From NCBI RefSeq assembly GCF_019754935.1, contig NZ_JAGSOA010000002.1:310001-374000 (forward strand): a stretch of 64,000 nt of DNA, read 5' to 3'. Below, in pieces: positions 58,391-64,000 of the stretch. The stretch comes from Corynebacterium parakroppenstedtii (GTDB lineage Bacteria > Actinomycetota > Actinomycetes > Mycobacteriales > Mycobacteriaceae). The notes beneath the pieces are model-generated. The model was given only the letters and a program-made list of their open reading frames with translations. It searched no databases and was not told where the DNA came from. The first letter of the stretch is position 1; every line of letters starts with the position of its first letter. The translations under genes and the position numbers were made by a program.

Positions 58391-58429
58391 CGGCGGTTGG
58401 CTTTCCGTATGAAAGTGAAGGGAATTTCC

Positions 58430-59482
58430 ATGCAGCTGACTCCCGCTGATGTGCATAATGTAGCGTTCAGCAAGCCGCCGATCGGCAAGCGTGGCTACAA
58501 CGAGGATGAGGTTGACCAGTTCCTCGACCTTGTCGAAGACACTCTCAGTGAGCTGCTTGATGAAAACTCTGAACTCAAGAGTGCCGTAGAAAGCAACTCG
58601 ACAGAGTCTCGTGATGCTGCTTCATCGTCTGCAGCATCGGCACCAAGTGCTGGGTCCTCGGTTGATGAGGGCGCTCTCCGTGCGGAGATTGAGAACCAGG
58701 TTCGCAGTGAACTGGAACAGTCGCTCCGCCGAGACATTGAGCAGAAAGTTCGCCAGAACCTTGAAGCCGAGTACGAAGCACGGTTGGTTGAGGCTCGCAA
58801 GCAGGCCGAGGCAGATGCTCGGGCTCGCTTCGAGTCTGAGAAGCAAAGCCAGCCGCAACAGCCCGCGCAGGCTGCGTCGTCGGTCCCCGGTACCGACAGC
58901 GAGACCGGCGAGGCCACGGCAGAGACTCACATGCAGGCAGCTCGCGTCCTAAGCTTGGCCCAGGAGATGGCGGATCGTCTCACCAACGACGCCCGTCAGG
59001 AATCCCAGTCCATGCTGGATGAGGCTCGTACCGCAGCCAACAAGACCATTTCCGACGCTGACGAGTCCTCGAAGCGCACGCTGGCCGATGCAGAGTCCCG
59101 CTCGACGAGCCAGCTCAACGACGCTAAGCAGAAGTCGGATTCTATGATCGCCGAGGCTCGCCAGAAGTCCGAGGCCATGGTGGCAGATGCTAAGCAGAAG
59201 TCGGAGACGATGATTTCCGACGCCACCGCACAGTCGGAGGCTCAGGTCCGGTCGGCTCAAGAGAAGGCAGATCAGCTGCGTAGCGACGCCGAGCGTAAGC
59301 ACGCAGAGATCATGACCACCGTCAAGAAGCAGCAGGAAGCTCTGGAGGCTCGTATCGAAGAGCTTCGCACCTTCGAGCGCGAATACCGTACCCGCCTGAA
59401 GACCTTCCTCGAATCCCAGTTGGAGGATTTGAACTCACGTGGTTCTGCGGCACCCGCCGGCCAGCTCGAGTCCAATGACTAG
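58430..59482 (+). CDS. wag31: Polar growth and septation scaffold Wag31/DivIVA
   Basis: Coiled-coil protein that marks poles and organises tip growth. It has 350 residues from ATG 58430 with GAAGGGAA upstream; the frame extends to 58361 without support. The N-terminal DivIVA lipid-binding domain reads [19 protein letters not shown] then [20 protein letters not shown] variable Ser/Ala region and a charged coiled coil lead to a Gln/Pro-rich break near 145-160. Residues 187-296 are ten back-to-back 11-residue repeats. A final coiled coil ends at about 335. The length exceeds mycobacterial Wag31 (about 260). Confidence 0.95.
   Translation: MQLTPADVHNVAFSKPPIGKRGYNEDEVDQFLDLVEDTLSELLDENSELKSAVESNSTESRDAASSSAASAPSAGSSVDEGALRAEIENQVRSELEQSLRRDIEQKVRQNLEAEYEARLVEARKQAEADARARFESEKQSQPQQPAQAASSVPGTDSETGEATAETHMQAARVLSLAQEMADRLTNDARQESQSMLDEARTAANKTISDADESSKRTLADAESRSTSQLNDAKQKSDSMIAEARQKSEAMVADAKQKSETMISDATAQSEAQVRSAQEKADQLRSDAERKHAEIMTTVKKQQEALEARIEELRTFEREYRTRLKTFLESQLEDLNSRGSAAPAGQLESND
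58988..59317 (+). repeat. Ten tandem 11-residue (33-nt) repeats within wag31
   Basis: Units start with D/E/S-A and share the pattern [11 protein letters not shown]; units 4-6 are nearly identical ([33 protein letters not shown]). The hendecad period suggests a right-handed coiled coil. Confidence 0.8.
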
Positions 59483-59503
59483 GTAGTTCCCTTCGTTTCA
59501 TCG

Positions 59504-59540
59504 ACCCACTGCGGGCTAGTTTCCCGCGGTGGGTTAATTT
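59504..59540 (+). terminator. Terminator after wag31
   Basis: 12-bp stem with one wobble pair (59504-59515 with 59523-59534), 7-nt loop, then TAATTTTTG. It ends the dcw cluster transcript. Confidence 0.85.
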
Positions 59541-59588
59541 TTGTCTTATTTGGATTTGCTAGGCTGGTGACAAACGAAGGATGTGGTT

Positions 59589-59783
59589 ATGACCGTATTA
59601 GCTCTGCTTCTAGCCGTTGTGGCTTTTGCCTTTCTCGTTCTTGCCCTGGTGTTGGCATCAAAAGCGTGGGCAATAGCCTGCATCGTGGTAGGAGCTATAG
59701 GAGTTCTTATCGTCATCATCGATATCATCGTTAAACGAAAAGAGCGCGCTGGGAAGAGCGGTAAATCCGTGACCGGGGAATAA
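59589..59783 (+). CDS. Small hydrophobic membrane protein between wag31 and ileS
   Basis: 64 residues from ATG 59589 with AAGGA 7 nt upstream (GTG 59583 is an alternative). Two closely spaced membrane helices (about 2-20 and 24-44) end in a basic tail KRKERAGKSGKS. A comparable small gene lies here in C. glutamicum as I recall. Function unknown. It lies between a terminator and the ileS leader and so is probably transcribed alone. Confidence 0.7.
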   Translation: MTVLALLLAVVAFAFLVLALVLASKAWAIACIVVGAIGVLIVIIDIIVKRKERAGKSGKSVTGE

Positions 59784-60165
59784 CGAACGCGCGTTCCCGG
59801 TTGTAAATTTTTAGCATCATCGATAATCCCGTATAGTTTTGTTCGTCCGCTATGATCCGGCTATCTCCGGGGAGCGACTCGGAAGAACAGGTACCAGAAC
59901 CGCACTGTGGTGGCGATTCTCATCGTCATAGCAGTGCAGATGTGGTGCCCCAGTAGAACCGAGCGGTTCGGCACCGTCAACGTCGTTAATGAGTGGGATA
60001 TGGTCCGTGGTAAGGCCATATCCAATCAGGGTGGTACCGCGCGTGAGCGTCCCTGGCCGAGCAATGCTGAGCTCGATGAAGCGCGGTTCGCCTTCCACAG
60101 GTACCCGTTCCATCGGCTCCGCTACGTCATTCGTTGTTATGACAGCCTAGATAAGAGGAGCCAGG
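59784..60165 (+). promoter_or_regulatory. ileS leader: promoter and translational T-box riboswitch
   Basis: A -10-like TATAGT (59832-59837) is followed by a structured leader. Short Stem I: GCACTG/CAGTGC (59902-59907 with 59932-59937), enclosing GGCGAT/ATCGTC with an ATC triplet at 59922-59924 that could be the isoleucine specifier. Stem III-like GGATATGG/CCATATCC (59996-60003 with 60016-60023). T-box TGGTACCGCG at 60032-60041 inside the antisequestrator hairpin 60027-60055. Sequestrator: GGCTCC (60115-60120) pairs with GGAGCC (60157-60162), which covers the ileS Shine-Dalgarno. Uncharged tRNA-Ile should open the ribosome site. Class matches the translational ileS T-boxes known in actinobacteria. 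An 89-residue open frame across it is not a gene. Confidence 0.88.
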
Positions 60166-63100
60166 GTGACCGATAACATGTCGACGTCGGAGACAAAGTC
60201 TGATTCTCCCAGGAACCCGGAGGATGCGACTCCTGCGGGTGGCGCATACCCGCGTGTCGATCTAGCAGAGGGATCTACACGCTTTGCCGATATGGAACCC
60301 AAGGTGCTTGATTTTTGGAAGAAAGATCGCACCTTTGAAGAATCAATTAGCCAGCGCGATGATGCCCCGGAGTATGTGTTTTACGACGGCCCTCCCTTCG
60401 CGAATGGTTTGCCCCACTACGGGCACTTGCTCACCGGATACGTTAAGGACATCATCCCCCGGTATCAGACGATGCGCGGCAAGAAAGTTGCCCGTGTCTT
60501 CGGGTGGGATTGCCACGGTCTCCCCGCCGAACTTGAGGCAGAAAAGCAGCTAGGCATCAAGGACAAAGGCGAAATCGAGTCGATGGGGCTCGAAGCCTTT
60601 AATGACTACTGCGCGAAGTCCGTCCTTCGCTACACCGAGGAATGGAAAGCGTACGTCACCCGGCAAGCTCGGTGGGTCGATTTTGAGCATGGCTACAAAA
60701 CCATGAACCTCGACTTCATGGAGTCGGTGATGTGGGCCTTCAAGACTCTCTACGACAAAGGGCTCATCTATCAGGGGTTCCGCGTCCTTCCGTACTCGTG
60801 GGCTGAGCACACGCCACTGTCAAATCAGGAGACTCGCCTCGACGATTCGTACAAGCTGCGTCAAGATCCCACCGTTACGGTGACATTCCCGATCACCGGG
60901 GTGAAAGAGGGGACTAGTGCCGACGGCAGTCTGGTCGGCGCCTTGGCCCTTGCCTGGACGACGACGCCGTGGACGCTGCCGTCGAACTTGGCGCTGGCTG
61001 TTAATCCAAATGTGACCTACGTCGAGGTTGAGGTGGGCAGCACCGGGCTTGACGAGTTCGAAGGTCAACGCGTTCTGCTAGCCGAAGACCTCGTCGGGGC
61101 CTACAAGAAAGAACTGGGTAAGGACTATAAAGTCCTCTCGACTCACCCGGGGAGCGACCTCGTCGGCCTGACCTATGAGCCGATCTTCGATTACTTCAAA
61201 GATAATCCGAACTCGTTCCAGATCCTCCCGGCGGATTACGTCACGACGGAAGATGGTACGGGTATCGTTCACCAGGCTCCGGCTTTTGGTGAAGACGATA
61301 TGAACACGACGAACCAGTTTGATATCCCGCTGGTTATCCCCGTGGATGCTGACGGGAAGTTCACGTCTGAGGTTCCGGATTATGAAGGCCAACTGGTCTT
61401 TGATGCGAACAAGCAAATCATCAAGGACTTAAAGAAGGCCAAGCGTATCGTGCGCCATCAGACGATCGAGCACTCGTATCCGCACTCATGGCGGTCGGGC
61501 CAGCCACTGATCTACATGGCATTGCCGTCGTGGTTTGTGTCAGTGACGAAGTTCCGCGACCGCATGGTCGAGCTCAACCACGAAAAAGTTGAGTGGCTCC
61601 CAGAGCATATTCGCGACGGGCAGTTCGGGAAGTGGCTCGAAGGTACCCGCGATTGGAACATCTCCCGAAATCGGTACTGGGGCTCACCCATCCCCGTATG
61701 GGTCTCGGATAACCCGGAGTATCCGCGTGTCGACGTCTACGGTTCACTTGACGAACTCGAGCGAGATTTCGGGACACGTCCGGAGTCGCTGCACCGCCCC
61801 TACATTGACGAGCTGACTCGCCCCAACCCGGACGATCCGACGGGCAAGTCGACGATGCACCGCGTGCCAGAAGTTCTCGACTGCTGGTTTGAGTCAGGAT
61901 CGATGCCCTTCGCCCAGGTTCATTACCCCTTTGAGAACCAGGAATGGTTTGAAAAGCATGCTCCGGCGGATTTCGTGGTGGAATACTCCGGCCAGACGCG
62001 CGGATGGTTCTACACGATGCACGTGTTGGCAACAGCGCTGTTTGATCGGCCAGCGTTCAAACGCGTCGTCGCCCACGGAATTGTCCTGGGTAATGACGGT
62101 TTGAAGATGTCCAAATCGAAGGGCAATTATCCGAACGTCAACGAAGTGTTCGACCGCGACGGGTCGGATGCGATGCGTTGGTTCTTGATGTCGTCGCCGA
62201 TCCTTCGCGGCGGAAACCTGATCGTCACCGAGGAAGGTATCCGTGAGGGCGTGCGCCAGGCGATGCTCCCAATGTGGAACGCGTATTCGTTCCTTGCTCT
62301 GTACGCCTCGAAACCGGCGGAGTGGTCGACGTCGTCGACGAATGTTCTGGACCGGTATATCCTCGCTAAATTGCATGACACTATCGACGAAGTCACGAAG
62401 GCTTTGGACGATACTGACGTTGCGCGCGCGACGGATGAGGTGCGCTGGTTCTGCGATGCGCTGACCAACTGGTATGTGCGTCGGTCACGTGATCGTTTCT
62501 GGGCTGGAGATACAGTCAAGCCGGAATCCTTTAATACGCTGTATACGGTGCTGGAAACGCTGACCCGTGTGACTGCGCCACTGTTGCCGATGCTCTCGGA
62601 GGTGCTGTGGCGTGCCCTGACTGGTGGGCGTTCGGTGCACCTGGCTGATTGGCCGTCGTCTGATGCCATCCCATCGGATCCTGACTTGGTCAAGGCTATG
62701 GATGGTGTGCGGTCCGCGTGCTCGGCGGCGTCGTCTTTGCGGAAGGCCCATCACTTGCGTAACCGGTTGCCCTTGCTGTCGGTGACCGTTGCAATGCCTC
62801 ATTCGTCGTCCTTGGAGCCATTTGCGGACATCATTCGCGATGAAGTCAATGTCAAGGATGTTATCTTGACCGACGATGTTAATTCCGTGGGACGCTTTGA
62901 AGCTGTTGTCGACGCTCGCGTTGCCGGCCCCCGTCTGGGCAAAGATGTCCAGAAGGCGATCAAGGCAGTGAAGGCGGGTGACTACACCGTTGACGGAGAC
63001 GTTCTTCGCGCCGACGGTATTGAGCTCAAGCCCGACGAATTCACGCGTCGTCTCGTTGCAGTGAACCCAGACACGACTGCTGAAATCGAAGGAACTGAGG

Positions 63101-63420
63101 GCCTGGTTGTCATCGACACCACGATGAAGCCGGAACTCGAAGTCGAAGGCTGGGCGGCCGACCGGATTCGCGGAATTCAGGAGGCCCGCAAACAGGCAGG
63201 GCTGAACGTCTCTGACCGCATCGCGTTGACGATGTACGTCCCCGACGACAAGGTCGATATGGTGAAGTCCCAGAAGGACACCATCGCCTCTGAAGTGTTG
63301 GCGACCTCGGTGGAGATCAAGGCCGCATCGGAGGCTCCGTCTGAGGCCACAGATTTGTCGGATGGCTGCTTTGCCTCGGTGGCGGTTGATCTTCGACGCG
63401 ACAACTCCGACGCGTCATAG
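60166..63420 (+). CDS. ileS: Isoleucyl-tRNA synthetase, eukaryote-like (type 2)
   Basis: Charges tRNA-Ile. It has 1084 residues: class I HIGH motif PHYGH (His84 to His87 region) after [11 protein letters not shown], editing domain about 215-430 with [14 protein letters not shown] and [22 protein letters not shown] at 647-651, and the anticodon domain beyond 710. The overall length and editing segment match the eukaryote-like IleS2 type, which is characteristically tolerant of mupirocin. GTG 60166 with AGAGGAG 5 nt upstream; that ribosome site is masked by the T-box sequestrator. Confidence 0.97.
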   Translation: MTDNMSTSETKSDSPRNPEDATPAGGAYPRVDLAEGSTRFADMEPKVLDFWKKDRTFEESISQRDDAPEYVFYDGPPFANGLPHYGHLLTGYVKDIIPRYQTMRGKKVARVFGWDCHGLPAELEAEKQLGIKDKGEIESMGLEAFNDYCAKSVLRYTEEWKAYVTRQARWVDFEHGYKTMNLDFMESVMWAFKTLYDKGLIYQGFRVLPYSWAEHTPLSNQETRLDDSYKLRQDPTVTVTFPITGVKEGTSADGSLVGALALAWTTTPWTLPSNLALAVNPNVTYVEVEVGSTGLDEFEGQRVLLAEDLVGAYKKELGKDYKVLSTHPGSDLVGLTYEPIFDYFKDNPNSFQILPADYVTTEDGTGIVHQAPAFGEDDMNTTNQFDIPLVIPVDADGKFTSEVPDYEGQLVFDANKQIIKDLKKAKRIVRHQTIEHSYPHSWRSGQPLIYMALPSWFVSVTKFRDRMVELNHEKVEWLPEHIRDGQFGKWLEGTRDWNISRNRYWGSPIPVWVSDNPEYPRVDVYGSLDELERDFGTRPESLHRPYIDELTRPNPDDPTGKSTMHRVPEVLDCWFESGSMPFAQVHYPFENQEWFEKHAPADFVVEYSGQTRGWFYTMHVLATALFDRPAFKRVVAHGIVLGNDGLKMSKSKGNYPNVNEVFDRDGSDAMRWFLMSSPILRGGNLIVTEEGIREGVRQAMLPMWNAYSFLALYASKPAEWSTSSTNVLDRYILAKLHDTIDEVTKALDDTDVARATDEVRWFCDALTNWYVRRSRDRFWAGDTVKPESFNTLYTVLETLTRVTAPLLPMLSEVLWRALTGGRSVHLADWPSSDAIPSDPDLVKAMDGVRSACSAASSLRKAHHLRNRLPLLSVTVAMPHSSSLEPFADIIRDEVNVKDVILTDDVNSVGRFEAVVDARVAGPRLGKDVQKAIKAVKAGDYTVDGDVLRADGIELKPDEFTRRLVAVNPDTTAEIEGTEGLVVIDTTMKPELEVEGWAADRIRGIQEARKQAGLNVSDRIALTMYVPDDKVDMVKSQKDTIASEVLATSVEIKAASEAPSEATDLSDGCFASVAVDLRRDNSDAS

Positions 63421-63492
63421 CGTCGACGGGCATAAGAGCGCTCTCATACCGGGCGAGTGGCTTTAGTCAGAAGGGATGACATCTGTAGAGAT

Positions 63493-64000
63493 ATGGTGAA
63501 CACCACGCACGACGATGCCACCCAGCATCGGTGGGTTCTCCATATCGACATGGATGCTTTCTTTGCCTCGTGTGAGCAATTAACCCGGCCGACGCTGCGT
63601 GGCCGCCCAGTATTAGTGGGCGGAGTGTCTGGTCGTGGGGTCGTCGCCGGAGCCTCCTATGAAGCTCGCGTGTTCGGTGTGCACTCCGCGATGCCCATGA
63701 TGCGTGCCCGTCGCTTAGTCGGGTACTCCGGGATCACCGTGAGGCCGCGTTTTGATGTGTATAAAACCGCGTCCCGACGGGTGATGGAGATTCTTCGCGA
63801 AGAGGCCGGGCTGATTGAGCAGCTCAGCGTGGACGAAGCCTTCATGGAGCCGGACGAACTCAGTGGCGCCACTCCCGATGAAGTGCGCAAATGGGCTGGA
63901 CATCTAAGGAAGCGCATTAGGGAGGAAACCGGGCTGCCGTCGTCGGTGGGAGCCGGAGCTGGGAAGCAGTTCGCCAAGATAGGGTCGGGTTTGGCCAAGC
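63493..64000 (+). CDS. dinB: DNA polymerase IV (Y family), 5' part
   Basis: Error-prone translesion polymerase. About 169 codons are in the window; the rest lies beyond the edge. [13 protein letters not shown] (Asp19, Asp21) gives the first metal ligands, [18 protein letters not shown] and [12 protein letters not shown] form the nucleotide site, SVDEAFME the second acidic pair, and [18 protein letters not shown] the little-finger approach. Start at ATG 63493 or the adjacent GTG 63496; the ribosome site is poor. It follows ileS as dinX does in mycobacteria. Confidence 0.92.
   Translation, partial: MVNTTHDDATQHRWVLHIDMDAFFASCEQLTRPTLRGRPVLVGGVSGRGVVAGASYEARVFGVHSAMPMMRARRLVGYSGITVRPRFDVYKTASRRVMEILREEAGLIEQLSVDEAFMEPDELSGATPDEVRKWAGHLRKRIREETGLPSSVGAGAGKQFAKIGSGLAK

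Larger units (their letters stand above)
58087..58429. other. Promoter and leader region of wag31
   Basis: No gene. It holds two -10-like hexamers, TATAGT (58156-58161) and TAGACT (58166-58171), within a directly repeated GCTATA, and a leader ending in two hairpins (58355-58390). Confidence 0.55.

Noticed and set aside
59907..60176. 89-codon open frame before ileS
   Set aside because: It runs through the T-box stems and overlaps the ileS start; the RNA structure explains the sequence better.
63435..63444. AGAGCGCTCT palindrome between ileS and dinB, considered as terminator or SOS operator
   Set aside because: The stem is too short with no loop or T-tract, and it does not match the LexA operator.

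Overview
The window is a stretch of actinobacterial core chromosome, almost certainly from a Corynebacterium. The gene order asnB/ctaC-ctaF/ctaE-qcrCAB/NlpC-P60 pair/pimB'/glk/plsC/aroG/pknL/mptA/idsA/metF/mraZ-dcw cluster/wag31/ileS/dinB matches, as I recall it, the corynebacterial and mycobacterial arrangement (Mycobacterium tuberculosis from about Rv2201 down to Rv2145c, then ileS-dinX). Base composition looks moderately GC-rich. CtaF as a fourth oxidase subunit, a diheme QcrC, a long DivIVA and a DUF3040 protein also fit Corynebacterium. The species cannot be fixed from the sequence alone. I see no tRNA, rRNA, insertion sequence, prophage or CRISPR array.

Region 1 (1-9.6 kb) is respiratory: asnB (cut by the window edge), then ctaC-ctaF, a trpD on the opposite strand, and ctaE-qcrC-qcrA-qcrB. 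Together these supply much of the cytochrome bc1-aa3 supercomplex. Region 2 (9.7-17.1 kb) holds a DnaQ-UvrC fusion exonuclease, two secreted NlpC/P60 peptidoglycan hydrolases, the PIM mannosyltransferase PimB', a ROK glucokinase and a PlsC acyltransferase. Region 3 (17.2-34 kb) is rich in membrane glycosyltransferases: an acyltransferase-3 protein in an operon with two tandem GT87 paralogues, a 1036-residue protein that looks like two GT-C modules fused, and an idsA-crtI-mptA operon. Interspersed are an RNase AS-type exoribonuclease, aroG, the kinase pknL and its likely DNA-binding substrate. This region probably builds lipomannan/lipoarabinomannan and the polyprenyl carriers it needs.

Region 4 (34-37 kb) has metF, a GNAT protein, a HEPN-family protein preceded by an SOS-like box, and a DUF3040 membrane protein. 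Region 5 (37.2-59.8 kb) is the dcw cluster: mraZ-rsmH-ftsL-ftsI-murE-murF-mraY-murD-ftsW-murG-murC-ftsQ-ftsZ-pgeF-yggS-sepF-yggT-wag31 and a small membrane protein. Region 6 (59.8-64 kb) is ileS behind a T-box leader, and the start of dinB.

The most notable non-coding signals are MraZ-type 10-nt-period repeats before mraZ, a translational T-box with a visible Shine-Dalgarno sequestrator before ileS, a LexA-type palindrome at 35910-35925, a perfect 22-bp hairpin after qcrB, nested inverted repeats at 17112-17233, and a set of apparently leaderless genes. Wag31 carries ten consecutive 11-residue repeats. I found no clearly unprecedented system. The best candidates for new biology are the glycosyltransferase duplication and fusion, and the desaturase-like gene coupled to idsA and mptA.
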